A stretch of 64,000 nt of DNA from Pseudoxanthomonas winnipegensis. Lineage in GTDB: Bacteria > Pseudomonadota > Gammaproteobacteria > Xanthomonadales > Xanthomonadaceae. The stretch lies in NCBI RefSeq assembly GCF_004283755.1, contig NZ_SHMH01000004.1, positions 248,001 through 312,000 on the forward strand. Reading direction: 5' to 3'. The position numbers and the translations under genes are program-made. Shown here piece after piece: positions 36,884 through 46,936 of this stretch. A model generated the notes under the pieces. The model was not told the origin of the DNA and ran no database searches. It worked only from the letters and a program-made list of their open reading frames with translations. Within the stretch, counting starts at the first letter, position 1; each line of letters begins with the position of its first letter.

Positions 36884-38158
36884 ATGACCGACGCTGCTTC
36901 CGGCAAGTCCAGGCTGCCCTTGCATTGGAAGATGATGATCGGCTTCGTGCTCGGCCTGACGCTGGGCCTGATCGTGCACGCCACCGTCGGCGCCGACGCC
37001 GGCTGGGTGAAGCAGGTCACCGCGGTGACCGACCCGGCGGGCAAGCTGTTCCTCAACCTGATCTTCATGCTGGTGCTGCCGCTGCTGTTCTCGGCGCTGG
37101 TGGTGGGCATCTCGGAAATGGGCGACGTGCGCGCGCTGGGGCGCATCGGCTGGCGCACGCTGGGCTTCACGGTGCTGGCGTCGGGGATCGCGGTGGTGCT
37201 GGGCCTGGTGCTGGTCAACCTGCTCAAGCCCGGTGCCGGCACCGACCCGGCCACCGCCCAGCAGATGCTGGCCGCCGGCGCCGAGCGCGCCGACTCGATC
37301 ATCAGCAAGGGCAAGGAGGCGCCGGGCGGGGCCGGCATGCTGCTCTCGCTGGTGCCGGCCAACGTAGTCACCGCGGCGGCGGGCGGCAACTTCATGGGCG
37401 TGATGTTCTTTGCGCTGATGGTCGGGGTGGGCGTGGTGCTGACCCGCAGCGACAAGACCGATGCGTTCCGCAACGCGGTCGAGGGCCTGTTCGAGATCTC
37501 CATGACCCTGATCACCCTGGTGATCCGGCTGGCGCCTTACGCGGTGTTCTGTTTCATGTTCAACCTGGCCGCGCTGTTCGGGTGGGAGCTGCTGATCCGG
37601 CTGGGGGCGTATGTGGGCGTGGTGGTGCTGGCGCTGGCGATCCACATGTTCGTGGTGTATTCGGCGCTGCTGAAGTGGGCCGGCTGGTCGCCGGTGAAGT
37701 GGTTCGGCGCGGTGCGCGAGGTCATGGTGCTGTCCTTCTCCACCGCCTCGTCCAACGCGACCCTGCCGACCTCGCTGCGCGTGGCCGAGGACAACCTGCG
37801 ATTGCCGCGCAAGGTCTCGCGCTTCGTGCTGACCGTGGGCGCCACCGCCAACCAAAACGGCACGGCGCTGTTCGAGGGCGTCACGGTGCTGTTCCTGGCG
37901 CAGTTCTTCGGCGTCGAGCTGACCCTGCTGCAGCAGCTGACGGTGATGTTCGTCTGCATCCTGGGCGGGGTCGGCACCGCCGGCGTGCCGGCCGGCTCGC
38001 TGCCGGTGGTGGCGCTGATCTGCGGCATGGTCGGCGTGCCGCCGGAAGGCATCGGCATCATCCTGGGCGTGGACCGCTTCCTGGACATGTGCCGGACCAC
38101 GCTCAATACGACCGGCGATCTGGTGCTGGCCACGCTGGTGGCCAAGGGCGAGGAGTGA
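36884..38158 (+). CDS. Dicarboxylate/amino acid:cation symporter (DAACS family)
   Basis: Secondary transporter coupling uptake of glutamate, aspartate or C4-dicarboxylates to Na+ or H+; the substrate cannot be chosen from sequence. 424 residues. GltPh-type motifs are visible: the Ser-rich re-entrant hairpin [13 protein letters not shown] (about 285), the [10 protein letters not shown] unwound helix (about 325) and the second hairpin [12 protein letters not shown] (about 371). The tail has [23 protein letters not shown] at 36884; single-gene unit. Confidence 0.93.
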   Translation: MTDAASGKSRLPLHWKMMIGFVLGLTLGLIVHATVGADAGWVKQVTAVTDPAGKLFLNLIFMLVLPLLFSALVVGISEMGDVRALGRIGWRTLGFTVLASGIAVVLGLVLVNLLKPGAGTDPATAQQMLAAGAERADSIISKGKEAPGGAGMLLSLVPANVVTAAAGGNFMGVMFFALMVGVGVVLTRSDKTDAFRNAVEGLFEISMTLITLVIRLAPYAVFCFMFNLAALFGWELLIRLGAYVGVVVLALAIHMFVVYSALLKWAGWSPVKWFGAVREVMVLSFSTASSNATLPTSLRVAEDNLRLPRKVSRFVLTVGATANQNGTALFEGVTVLFLAQFFGVELTLLQQLTVMFVCILGGVGTAGVPAGSLPVVALICGMVGVPPEGIGIILGVDRFLDMCRTTLNTTGDLVLATLVAKGEE

Positions 38159-38384
38159 GCGCAGGGGCGTGAGCGAAGCGGGCCGGCTGGCGCCAAGGCG
38201 CCGCCGCCTGGAAGGGCGAGGATTGAGGCCGAACGCATGCGTTGAGGCTGGGAGGCCGCCCGGACCGGGCTTTCACTCGCTTCTCACTCGGCTGCGCTCC
38301 CCGCCTCACTCGTTCCGAACCGTGCCTCATGGGACAATAGGCGTCCCTGGTGCCTCACGCGCCGCTTTCGCCCCAGTCCCTGAC

Positions 38385-40394
38385 ATGTCCGCTCCGACCC
38401 GCCGTCAGCTCGCCAACGCCATCCGTTTCCTCGCCGCCGATGCGGTGCAGGCCGCCAATTCCGGCCATCCCGGCATGCCCATGGGCATGGCCGACATCGC
38501 CGAGGTGTTGTGGAACGACTACCTGCGCCACAACCCCAACAACCCCAAGTGGTTCAACCGCGACCGCTTCGTGCTGTCCAACGGCCACGGCTCGATGCTG
38601 CAGTACGCGCTGCTGCACCTGACCGGCTACGACCTGCCGATCGAAGAGCTGAAGAACTTCCGCCAGCTGCACTCCAAGACCCCGGGCCATCCGGAAAGCC
38701 ACATCACCCCCGGCATCGAGACCACCACCGGTCCGCTGGGGCAGGGCTTCGCCAATGCGGTCGGCTTCGCCCTGGCCGAGAAGCTGCTGGCCCAGCACTA
38801 CAACCGCCCCGAGTACCAGGTCGTGGACCACCGCACCTGGGTGTTCATGGGCGATGGCTGCATGATGGAAGGCATCTCGCACGAGGCCGCCTCGCTGGCC
38901 GGCACGCTGGGCCTGGGCAAGCTGGTGGCCTTCTGGGATGACAACCACATCTCCATCGACGGCGAGACCGACGGCTGGTTCACCGACGACACCCCGGCGC
39001 GCTTCCGCGCCTACGGCTGGCACACCATCGGCCCGATCGACGGCCAGGACGCCGACGCCATCAAGGCCGCCATCGACGAGGCGCTGGAGGTCACCGACAA
39101 GCCGACCCTGATCGCGTGCAAGACCACGATCGGCTTCGGCTCGCCGAACAAGGCCGGCAAGGAATCCAGCCACGGCTCGGCGCTGGGCAAGGACGAGGTG
39201 GAGGCCACGCGCAAGGCGCTGGACTGGCCGTACCCGGCCTTCGAGATCCCCAAGGAGATCTACGACGGCTGGCGCGCCACCGGTACGGGCAGCCTGCGCC
39301 AGGCCGAATGGGAGCAGCTGTTCGACAAGTACGCCCAGCAGTACCCGGACCAGGCCGCCGAGCTGGCGCGCCGCTCGCACGCCAAGCTGCCGGACGACTT
39401 CCTGGCCAGGGCCGATGCCTACATCGCCAAGGTCCAGGCCGACATGCCGGAGATCGCCTCGCGCAAGGCCTCGCAGCAGGCGATCGAGTTCTACACTGGC
39501 CTGCTGCCGGAGATCGTCGGCGGTTCGGCCGACCTGGCGCCGTCCAACCTGACCCTGTGGAAGAACGCCAAGACCGCCGTCGGCAACGACCCGGACGCCA
39601 ACTATGTGCACTACGGTGTGCGTGAGTTCGGCATGTCGGCCATCGCCAACGGCATCGCCCAGCACGGGGGCTTCATTCCGTTCGATGCCACCTTCCTGAC
39701 CTTCAGCGACTACGCGCGCAACGCGCTGCGCATGAGCGCGCTGATGCGCAGCCATGTGCTGCACGTCTATACGCACGATTCGATCGGGCTTGGCGAGGAC
39801 GGCCCGACGCACCAGCCGGTCGAGCATCTGGCCAGTCTGCGTCTGATCCCGCACAACGATGTCTGGCGTCCGTGCGACGCGGCCGAGACGGCCGCCAGCT
39901 GGAAGGCGGCGCTCGCCCGTCAGGACGGCCCGAGCTGCCTGATCTTCAGTCGCCAGAATCTGAAGCCCCAGCCGCGCGGCAAGGCCGAGATCGAGGGCAT
40001 CTACCGCGGCGGCTACGTGCTGGCCGAGGCCGACGGCGGCACCGCCAAGGTGATCCTGATCGCCACGGGTTCTGAGGTCGGCATCGCCTCGGAAGCGCGC
40101 GAGAAGCTGCAGGCCGCGGGCATCCCGACGCGTCTGGTATCGATGCCGTGCACCAACGTGTTCGACCGTCAGGACGAGGCCTATCGGGAGTCGGTGCTGC
40201 CGCGCTCGATCCGCGCCCGCGTGGCGGTGGAAGCGGCCTCGACCGACTTCTGGTTCAAGTACGTGGGCCTGGACGGCACCATCGTGGGCATGACCAGCTT
40301 CGGCGAGTCGGCGCCGGCGGAGAAGCTGTTCCCGTACTTCGGCTTCACCGCCGACCACGTGGTCGAAGCGGCGCAGAGCGTGGTGGAGGGCTGA
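38385..40394 (+). CDS. tkt: Transketolase
   Basis: Thiamine-diphosphate enzyme of the pentose phosphate pathway that transfers two-carbon ketol units. 669 residues, standard length. Visible: [19 protein letters not shown] (about 25), the ThDP motif [20 protein letters not shown] (about 155), [20 protein letters not shown], and the pyrimidine domain with [20 protein letters not shown] and [19 protein letters not shown] at 38385. The 226 bases upstream contain no gene. Confidence 0.97.
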   Translation: MSAPTRRQLANAIRFLAADAVQAANSGHPGMPMGMADIAEVLWNDYLRHNPNNPKWFNRDRFVLSNGHGSMLQYALLHLTGYDLPIEELKNFRQLHSKTPGHPESHITPGIETTTGPLGQGFANAVGFALAEKLLAQHYNRPEYQVVDHRTWVFMGDGCMMEGISHEAASLAGTLGLGKLVAFWDDNHISIDGETDGWFTDDTPARFRAYGWHTIGPIDGQDADAIKAAIDEALEVTDKPTLIACKTTIGFGSPNKAGKESSHGSALGKDEVEATRKALDWPYPAFEIPKEIYDGWRATGTGSLRQAEWEQLFDKYAQQYPDQAAELARRSHAKLPDDFLARADAYIAKVQADMPEIASRKASQQAIEFYTGLLPEIVGGSADLAPSNLTLWKNAKTAVGNDPDANYVHYGVREFGMSAIANGIAQHGGFIPFDATFLTFSDYARNALRMSALMRSHVLHVYTHDSIGLGEDGPTHQPVEHLASLRLIPHNDVWRPCDAAETAASWKAALARQDGPSCLIFSRQNLKPQPRGKAEIEGIYRGGYVLAEADGGTAKVILIATGSEVGIASEAREKLQAAGIPTRLVSMPCTNVFDRQDEAYRESVLPRSIRARVAVEAASTDFWFKYVGLDGTIVGMTSFGESAPAEKLFPYFGFTADHVVEAAQSVVEG

Positions 40395-40423
40395 AAGGCT
40401 TCGCCATTGCTGTGTCCATGAAG

Positions 40424-40447
40424 AAGCCGGGCATTGCCCGGCTTTTT
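40424..40447 (+). terminator. Terminator after transketolase
   Basis: AAGCCGGGC (40424-40432) pairs with GCCCGGCTT (40436-40444) and runs into TTTTT. It lies 29 bases after the stop. Confidence 0.85.
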
Positions 40448-40503
40448 CTTGGTCTATCTCTCGCGTGAGGAGAGAGGCATTTAGGCGTTCGAGCTTCGAA
40501 GGG

Positions 40504-40616
40504 GCAGCGGTCCGGCGGGCGGGGGCCGCTTATCCCTCGATCAGGGCATCCTGTCCTGACTCGGGCGCTCGGCGTCCTGCCTCGCTAGGCGCGGCCCCCG
40601 CCCGCCGAACCGCTGC
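40504..40616. repeat. Long inverted repeat with 61-base loop
   Basis: A 26-base left arm (40504-40529, GCAGCGGTCCGGCGGGCGGG...) and a 26-base right arm (40591-40616) are reverse complements with one mismatch (G/A at the position pairing with 40512). The 61-base loop contains a smaller TCAGG/CCTGA hairpin. It could be a dispersed intergenic repeat or a structured RNA. No gene covers it. Confidence 0.7.
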
Positions 40617-40868
40617 CTCGCGCGTCGGGCGAAGAGACTTCGGGTCGGAAGTCAAAAGAAGTCCCGATCCATCCCTTCGCAGAGCCTCGATCCGGCCGGG
40701 CGCGCGGAGAGCGGGCCCTAGGATGGCCCGCGGCGGCGAGTCCGCCAGAAAGGCGGACCGACCCGGGGAGCCGTGCCCGGCCGGTCGAGGTTGGTGCGCG
40801 AAGCGGTTGGCTTTTGCCGGTTCCGCACTCTGATAACGAGCTTACTGAGTGGTCCGCGGGAATCCTGC

Positions 40869-41624
40869 TCAGGGCACAGGCGCGCCGTCGTGCAGCACAG
40901 GGTAGGGATTGACCGCAGTGCCCTTCCACCACTGCTTTTCCGGGCCGAGCTGGAAGATGGCGAAGTGCAGGTGCGGCGCGTCGGGGCTGGCGTTGCCGGT
41001 GCTGCCGACGTAGCCGATCACCTGGCCGCGCTTGATCGCCTGCTTCTCCTGCAGGCCGTCGGCGTAGCGCTGCAGGTGCGCGTAGTAGTACGCCAGCCGG
41101 CCGCTCGGTTCGAACTGGTAGATGGTCAGCCCGCCGCGCTTGCTGTCGAACAGCTTCTCCACCGTGCCGTCGGCCACGGCCAGCACCGGCGTGCCGGCCG
41201 GGGCCATGATGTCGATCGCATCGTGTACGCGTCCGGCGCTGCGCGCGTCGGTGAAGGTGTCGCGCAGCGCGCTGCGTTCCACGCCCTGCACCGGCACCAG
41301 CAGACCCTGGCCATCGTCCGGCACGCGCAGCTGCGGCGCCACCGCCGGCATGGCGGGTGAGTCGGTGTCATCGCCTATCGGCGCCTGCGGCGAGACCGGC
41401 TCGACCGCCACGCGGGTGGGCTGCACGTCGCCGACCATCTGCAGGGCCGGCGTGGTCGGCGCGGTCCGGGCGACCGCGGCGTCGACCGCCGCGGCGGCCG
41501 TGCCCGGGGTGGAGGTGGGTTGCACGTCCAGCCCGACCGCGCGCAGGGCGTGCGTGCGTTCGACCAGGCGCAGGCCGACCGCGCCGATGACGATACCCAG
41601 CAACAGCGTCAGCAGGAATCTCAT
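40869..41624 (-). CDS. M23 family peptidoglycan metallopeptidase
   Basis: Periplasmic LytM-type zinc endopeptidase, or an inactive activator. 251 residues: an N-terminal membrane anchor or signal (1-20), an Ala/Pro/Thr-rich linker to about 100, and the M23 domain. Zinc motifs are present: HDAIDI (HxxxD near residue 134) and HLHF (near 220). ATG at 41624, four bases after the stop of the L,D-transpeptidase gene, so the two are cotranscribed and may both remodel the cell wall. Confidence 0.88.
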   Translation of the reverse strand: MRFLLTLLLGIVIGAVGLRLVERTHALRAVGLDVQPTSTPGTAAAAVDAAVARTAPTTPALQMVGDVQPTRVAVEPVSPQAPIGDDTDSPAMPAVAPQLRVPDDGQGLLVPVQGVERSALRDTFTDARSAGRVHDAIDIMAPAGTPVLAVADGTVEKLFDSKRGGLTIYQFEPSGRLAYYYAHLQRYADGLQEKQAIKRGQVIGYVGSTGNASPDAPHLHFAIFQLGPEKQWWKGTAVNPYPVLHDGAPVP

Positions 41625-41628
41625 GGCC

Positions 41629-42642
41629 TCACTCCTGGAAGGTCACCGGCACGCTGGCATCCACCGCGTCTGCGACTTGCAACACGTCCCAGTTGGTCAG
41701 GCGCACGCAGCCGTGGGACTGGGTCTTGCCCACGTTGCGCGGCTCGGGCGTGCCGTGCAGGCCATAGTGGTCCTTGGACAGGTCGATCCAGACCAGGCCC
41801 ACCGGGTTATTGGGGCCGGCGGCGATGGTGGCCTTCTTGTCGCCCTTCTTCGCGTCCCAGAACAGCTTGGGGTTGTAGTGATAGGTCGGGTTGCGCGAGA
41901 TGCCCAGGATCTTCCACTGGCCGATCGGCAGCGGGTCGTGCGCGCTGCCCGAGGTCACCGGGAACTGCGCATACACCTTGCCCTGATCGTCCAGCAGCCG
42001 CAGCGTGGAGTCGGACTTGTCCACGACCACGCGCGCGGCCTTGGCCAGCGGCGCGGCGCCGAGCACATTGGTCACCTTGACCACCGTGCCGGCCTTGGCC
42101 GTGGCGAAGTCCAGGCCGGGGTTGAGCTGCTGCAGCGTCTGCGGCCCGAGGTGGAAGCGCTCGCCCAGCGCCTCGACCAGCGAGGTATAGCCCAGCGCGT
42201 CCAGGCCGGCCTGCTTGGCGATCTGCTTGGGGATCTGCACGAACGGGCCGGCCACGTCCTCGGCGGTCAGCGTGTAGCTGGCGACGACCGGCTTGGTGTC
42301 GGCGTTCAAGGCCTGCCAGGTCGCCGCATCGGGCTGGCCGGTGATCGGCAGGCCATGGGCGGCCTGGTAGCCGCGCAGGGCGCGCTGCTGGTTCGAGCCG
42401 GCCTGCCCGTCGATCTCGCCCGGGGAGAAGTGCGCGCGGTCCAGCAGCACCTGCAGGCGCAGCAGGCCCGAGGCGCCGTCGACCGTGGCCGCATCGTTGG
42501 CGCGCGCCGCATCCGGTGTGTCGGGCGTCGTGGCGGCGGGCGTGCTGGCGGCCGGCGCGCTGGCCTGGAAGGCGTGCGCATGGAGGGGGGCGATCAGGGC
42601 CAGCGCGAGCAGGCTGGGAAGTAGCGATACGGCACGGGTCAT
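41629..42642 (-). CDS. L,D-transpeptidase (YkuD) with peptidoglycan-binding domain
   Basis: Cell-wall cross-linking or lipoprotein-attaching enzyme, periplasmic. 337 residues. Signal peptide (cleaved near residue 24), an N-terminal peptidoglycan-binding helical domain (LLDRAHFSPGEIDGQAGSNQ), and a C-terminal YkuD domain. The active-site motif is HGTPEPRNVGKTQSHGCVRL, with nucleophile Cys in SHGCVR near residue 310. First gene of the pair with the M23 peptidase, divergent from mprF. Confidence 0.93.
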   Translation of the reverse strand: MTRAVSLLPSLLALALIAPLHAHAFQASAPAASTPAATTPDTPDAARANDAATVDGASGLLRLQVLLDRAHFSPGEIDGQAGSNQQRALRGYQAAHGLPITGQPDAATWQALNADTKPVVASYTLTAEDVAGPFVQIPKQIAKQAGLDALGYTSLVEALGERFHLGPQTLQQLNPGLDFATAKAGTVVKVTNVLGAAPLAKAARVVVDKSDSTLRLLDDQGKVYAQFPVTSGSAHDPLPIGQWKILGISRNPTYHYNPKLFWDAKKGDKKATIAAGPNNPVGLVWIDLSKDHYGLHGTPEPRNVGKTQSHGCVRLTNWDVLQVADAVDASVPVTFQE

Positions 42643-42835
42643 GCAACCCTCCAGTCATGGGAATGGCCGCACCATGCGCACGCGGTGTGGGGCATCCGTG
42701 TGAAAATCCCGACTGGACGCTGACTGGCGCGACGATGGATCGAGGTATGACTCCGGCATTTCCCCATGGCTTGCGGCGCTTGCGCCCGCACGCGCATCAT
42801 GCGCGGCTTTCCCGCCGCCCCGTTCTGGACGTCGC

Positions 42836-45418
42836 ATGACCCTGTCGCAGCTGCGCGCCCGTGGTGCCTTCGTGGACACCTGGCTGCCGCGCTTGCAGCG
42901 TGCCCGCCCCTGGCTGCTGGGGCTGGCCGCGCTGATCGTGGCCGCGCTGGTGGTCGATGCCTTCGTCGACCTGTCGCGGCAGATCACCTACGACGGCGTG
43001 GTCGCCTCGGTGCGCGGCGTGCCGGGCTGGAAGCTGGGCCTGGCGCTGGCGGCCACGGCGCTGAGCTTCTTCTCGCTGACCGGCTACGACGCCTCGGCGC
43101 TGCGCTATGCCGGCGCGCGCGTGCCGTACCGGGTGGTCGCCAAGACCGCGTTCATCGCCTATGCCTTGAGCAACATGATCGGCCTGGGCGTGTTCACCGG
43201 TGGCGCGGTGCGCCTGCGCCTGTATGGCGCGGCGGGCGTGGAGGCCGGCCTGATCACCCGGGCGATCGCCTTCAACGCCCTGGCCTTCGGTCTGGGCATC
43301 AGCGTGGTCGGCGCGGGCGGCGTGCTGCTGGACGCGCGCGAGCTGGCGCCGCTGGCGCATATGCCGGTGTGGGTGCTGCAGGCGCTGGCCATCGGAGCAT
43401 TGGCCCTGGCCGGCGCGCTGATGTGGGCCTGCCGGCGCGGTGAATTCAGGCTCGGCCCGATCCGCATCCGCCTGCCGGCGCCGAGCATGGCCTGGCAGCA
43501 GCTGGGCGTGTCGGTGGTGGACATCGTCGCCTCGGCCGCGGTGATGTGGTTCCTGCTGCCGGACGGGGCGATCGGCTTCCCGGCCTTCGTGGGCTTCTAT
43601 GCCGCGGCCATGGTGCTGGGCGTGATCAGCCACGTGCCCGGTGGCCTGGGCGTGTTCGAGGCGGTGATGCTGCTGGCGCTGAAGGGCACGGTGCCCTCGG
43701 ACCAGCTGGCCGGCGCGCTGGTGCTGTACCGGCTGATCTACTACGTGCTGCCGCTGCTGCTGGCCATGGTGGTGCTGGCCGTGCACGAGCTGCGCCTCAG
43801 CCCGGCCGCGCCGGTCGGCCGCGCGGTGGTCGGGCTGGCGCCGCATCTGCTGGCCGCCTTCACCGCGGTGGTGGCGATCATGCTGCTGGTCTCGGGCGTG
43901 ACCCCGGCCACCGACCAGGCCACCGCCCTGCTGGCCATGCACGTGCCGCTGATGCTGGTGGAGGCCTCGCACTTCCTCAGCTCGATCGCCGGCGTGGCGA
44001 TGCTGTTCGTCGCGCGCGCGCTGCTGCGCCGGCTGGACGCGGCCTGGTGGGCGGCGGTGGGCCTGACCCTGGCCGCGCTGGTGCTGGCCCTGCCCAAGGG
44101 CCTGGCGGTGGACGAATCGCTGATCCTGGGCAGCCTGATGGCGGTCCTGCTGCTCTCGCGCAAGCAGTTCACGCGCAAGGCCTCGCTGCTGGCCGTGCCC
44201 TTCAGCGGCGGCTGGCTGCTGGCGATGGTGGTGGTGTGCGTGGCGGTGACCGCGCTGCTGTTCTTCGTCTATCGCGATGTGGCCTACGCCAACCGCCTGT
44301 GGTGGCAGTTCGAGTTCGACGGCAACGCGCCGCGCTCGCTGCGCGCGATGGTCGGCGTGTCGATCCTGGCCCTGGTGCTGGCGCTGCGCCAGCTGCTGCG
44401 CCCGCCGGCGCCGCCACTGCCGCTGCCCAGCGCCGAGGAACTGGCGCGCGCCCAGGAGATCCTGCGTCGCCAGCCTTCGGCCGACGCGGCGCTGGCGCTG
44501 ACCGGCGACAAGCCGCTGCTGTTCTCCGAGAAGGGCGATGCGTTCGTGATGTTCGGACGCAAGGGCAAGTCGTGGGTGGCGCTGTTCGATCCGGTCGGCC
44601 CGCGCGAGGCCTGGCCCGAGCTGGTCTGGCGCTTCCTGGAGCGTGCCCGCGAATCGGGCGCGCGCGGCTGCTTCTACCAGGTGCGCCCGGATGCGCTGCC
44701 GCTGTATCTGGACGCGGGCCTGCGCCTGTTCAAGCTGGGCGAATACGCCTGGGTGCCGCTGGCCGGCTTCAGCCTGCAGGGCAAGCGTCGCGGCAACCTG
44801 CGCAATGGCGTCAACCGCAGCGAGCGCGAGGGCCTGAGCTTCAGCCTGGTCGAGCGCGACGAGGTGGCCGCGATCCTGCCCGAGCTGCGCGCGGTCTCCG
44901 ATGCGTGGCTGGCCAAGCACAACACCGCCGAGAAGCGCTTCTCGGTCGGCGCCTTCGACGATGCCTACATGGTGCGCAACCCGGTGGCGGTGGTGCGACG
45001 CGAGGGCAAGGTGATCGCCTTCGCCTCGCTGCTGGTGACCGATGTGCGGCAGGAGGCCAGCATCGACCTGATGCGCCAGCTGGAAGAGGCGCCCAACGGC
45101 ACGATGGATTTCCTGTTCTCCAAGCTGATGCTGCATTTCGCCCAGGCCGGGTACGTGCGCTTCGGCCTGGGCATGGCGCCGCTGTCGGGCATGGCCGGAC
45201 ACGCGCTGGCGCCGCGCTGGCATCGCATCGGGCGCCTGCTGTTCGCCCACGGCGAGCACTTCTACAACTTCCGGGGGCTGCGCGCCTTCAAGGAAAAATT
45301 CGATCCGCAGTGGGAAGCCCGCTACCTGGCCGCGCCAGGCGGCATGGCCCCGCTGCTGGTGATGGGCGATGTCGCCGCGCTGATCAGCGGTGGCTACAAG
45401 GGAGTCATCCGCAAATGA
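42836..45418 (+). CDS. mprF: Lysylphosphatidylglycerol synthase/flippase MprF
   Basis: Transfers an amino acid (Lys or Ala) from aminoacyl-tRNA to phosphatidylglycerol and flips the product outward, lowering envelope negative charge. 860 residues: about 500 N-terminal residues with a dozen or more membrane helices, including GVISHVPGGLGVFEAVMLLA in the flippase domain. The cytoplasmic DUF2156 synthase follows (GDAFVMFGRKGKSWVALFDP; YLDAGLRLFKLGEYAWVPL; GLGMAPLSGMAGHALAPRWH). The amino-acid specificity cannot be read here. The stop overlaps the acvB start (ATGA). Confidence 0.93.
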   Translation: MTLSQLRARGAFVDTWLPRLQRARPWLLGLAALIVAALVVDAFVDLSRQITYDGVVASVRGVPGWKLGLALAATALSFFSLTGYDASALRYAGARVPYRVVAKTAFIAYALSNMIGLGVFTGGAVRLRLYGAAGVEAGLITRAIAFNALAFGLGISVVGAGGVLLDARELAPLAHMPVWVLQALAIGALALAGALMWACRRGEFRLGPIRIRLPAPSMAWQQLGVSVVDIVASAAVMWFLLPDGAIGFPAFVGFYAAAMVLGVISHVPGGLGVFEAVMLLALKGTVPSDQLAGALVLYRLIYYVLPLLLAMVVLAVHELRLSPAAPVGRAVVGLAPHLLAAFTAVVAIMLLVSGVTPATDQATALLAMHVPLMLVEASHFLSSIAGVAMLFVARALLRRLDAAWWAAVGLTLAALVLALPKGLAVDESLILGSLMAVLLLSRKQFTRKASLLAVPFSGGWLLAMVVVCVAVTALLFFVYRDVAYANRLWWQFEFDGNAPRSLRAMVGVSILALVLALRQLLRPPAPPLPLPSAEELARAQEILRRQPSADAALALTGDKPLLFSEKGDAFVMFGRKGKSWVALFDPVGPREAWPELVWRFLERARESGARGCFYQVRPDALPLYLDAGLRLFKLGEYAWVPLAGFSLQGKRRGNLRNGVNRSEREGLSFSLVERDEVAAILPELRAVSDAWLAKHNTAEKRFSVGAFDDAYMVRNPVAVVRREGKVIAFASLLVTDVRQEASIDLMRQLEEAPNGTMDFLFSKLMLHFAQAGYVRFGLGMAPLSGMAGHALAPRWHRIGRLLFAHGEHFYNFRGLRAFKEKFDPQWEARYLAAPGGMAPLLVMGDVAALISGGYKGVIRK

Positions 45419-46830
45419 TCCGTCTGGCAAGCTGTCTGCTGCTGTTGGCCTGTGCGTTGCCGCTGGCCGCGCAGCAGCCCCGTCCCGCGCCCGAGCGCAT
45501 CTCGCACGGCAATTTCCGCGACGTGGCGCTGTACCGGCCGGTCGGCCCGCTCAAGCAGGTGGTGCTGATGCTCTCCGGCGACGGTGGCTGGAACGCGACC
45601 ATGGACGCCGATGCGCAGGCGCTGGCCGCCAACGGCACCTTCGTGGCCGGCATCGATACGCCGCAGATGCGCCGGCAGTTCACCGGCGACGGCAAGGGCT
45701 GCGTATTCCCCGATGGCGACCTGGAGAATCTCTCGCACTATCTGCAGGGCTATGCCCAGCTGCCGGGCTACCGCGCGCCGCTGCTGATCGGCGAGGGCAG
45801 TGGCGCGGCCATCGCCTATGCCATGGTCGCGGCGGGCGATCCGGGGATCTTCGCCGGCGCGCTGACCCTGGATTTCACCCCTGCGCTGGACCTGGGCCGG
45901 GTGCCCTGCGAGGGCAAGGGCGACATCTTCGACACGCTGCCCGCGCGCGGGGCGACCACCACCCTGGTGCCGGCGCGCAACAAGCTGGCCGTGCCCTGGC
46001 TGACCCTGGACACCGACGGGCCGAAGAAGGGCTTCGACGCCAAGCCCTTCGCCGCGCAAGTCAAGGGCTCCTCGTTCGTGCAGCTGGCCACCGGCGGCGA
46101 TCAGGCCGCGGTGCGCCGCGCCGCGCTGACCACCGCCGCGCACATGCTGGCGCGCGAGCAGGTGGCGACCTTGCCGCCGCCGCCGCCGCAGGACCTGTCA
46201 GGCCTGCCCCTGAACGAGGTTCCGGCCACCGGCGGCGCCCGCAGCGACACCTACGCCATCCTGCTCAGCGGCGACGGCGGCTGGGCCGGCCTGGACCAGG
46301 AAGTGGCCAAGGCGCTGGCCGCCAAGGGCATCCCGGTGGTGGGCTTTGACTCGCTGCGTTACTTCTGGAAGAAGCGCACGCCGCAGGGCCTGGCCAGCGA
46401 CCTGGATCGCATCATCCGCTACTACAGCGCGCATTGGGGCAAGGCCAAGGTGATGCTGATCGGCTATTCGCAGGGCGCCGACGTGCTGCCGTTCGCGGTC
46501 AATCGGCTGGCGCCGGACACGCGCGCCCAGCTCCTGCAGGCCGTGTACCTGGCGCTGAGCAACAACGCCGCGTTCGAGTTCCACGTCACCAACTGGATGA
46601 GCGACGACGTGGCCGACGCCATACCGACCATGCCGGAGATCCTCAAGCTCAAGGCCGCGCAGAACTTCTGCGTCTATGGCGAGGGCGACGACGAGCAGGT
46701 GTGCAGCAAGGTCCCGCCGGGCCACCTGCGCGTGCAGGCGTTGACCGGTGGCCACCACTTCGACGGTGACTACGCGCATCTGGCCGACATCATCCTCACC
46801 GCGGCCGACGCGGCCGAAGGCAAGCGCTGA
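45415..46830 (+). CDS. acvB: AcvB/VirJ family protein, probable periplasmic aminoacyl-PG hydrolase
   Basis: 471 residues with a signal peptide (cleaved near residue 19, LPLAAQQ). Two related alpha/beta-hydrolase-like halves each begin with LSGDGGW (about residues 45 and 282). Only the second has a full nucleophile elbow (IGYSQGAD, about 353), with AcvB-type GGHHFDGDY near the end. In Agrobacterium AcvB cleaves lysyl-phosphatidylglycerol made by the MprF homologue LpiA. The four-base overlap with mprF here makes the same role likely. The specific substrate is inference. Confidence 0.85.
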   Translation: MIRLASCLLLLACALPLAAQQPRPAPERISHGNFRDVALYRPVGPLKQVVLMLSGDGGWNATMDADAQALAANGTFVAGIDTPQMRRQFTGDGKGCVFPDGDLENLSHYLQGYAQLPGYRAPLLIGEGSGAAIAYAMVAAGDPGIFAGALTLDFTPALDLGRVPCEGKGDIFDTLPARGATTTLVPARNKLAVPWLTLDTDGPKKGFDAKPFAAQVKGSSFVQLATGGDQAAVRRAALTTAAHMLAREQVATLPPPPPQDLSGLPLNEVPATGGARSDTYAILLSGDGGWAGLDQEVAKALAAKGIPVVGFDSLRYFWKKRTPQGLASDLDRIIRYYSAHWGKAKVMLIGYSQGADVLPFAVNRLAPDTRAQLLQAVYLALSNNAAFEFHVTNWMSDDVADAIPTMPEILKLKAAQNFCVYGEGDDEQVCSKVPPGHLRVQALTGGHHFDGDYAHLADIILTAADAAEGKR

Positions 46831-46873
46831 GGTCTCCTCCGGGCGGCGCAGGGAAGGCGCGCTCGGCCTCGTT

Positions 46874-46898
46874 GCGAACGCGCAGCCGGCGCGTTCGC
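46874..46898. terminator. Possible shared terminator between acvB and the acetyl-CoA hydrolase gene
   Basis: GCGAACGCG and CGCGTTCGC pair perfectly around a 7-base loop in the 106-base gap between two convergent stops. There is no T run, so confidence is modest. Confidence 0.4.
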
Positions 46899-46936
46899 GT
46901 GGCGCTGGCGTCGGCTGCGGGTGAGGTCGTCCGCCG

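Larger units (their letters stand above)
40395..40868. other. Gene-free stretch between transketolase and the M23 gene
   Basis: 474 bases with no credible reading frame. It contains the tkt terminator, the large inverted repeat at 40504-40616 and a small hairpin GACTTC-N6-GAAGTC (40636-40653). The rest shows nothing recognisable. Confidence 0.6.

Noticed and set aside
36056-37855. Antisense frame over batD and the symporter
   Set aside because: His/Gln/Arg-rich shadow translation against two well-supported plus-strand genes.
40773-41360. Plus-strand gene opposite the M23 peptidase
   Set aside because: Shadow of the minus-strand gene; the latter has signal sequence and zinc motifs.
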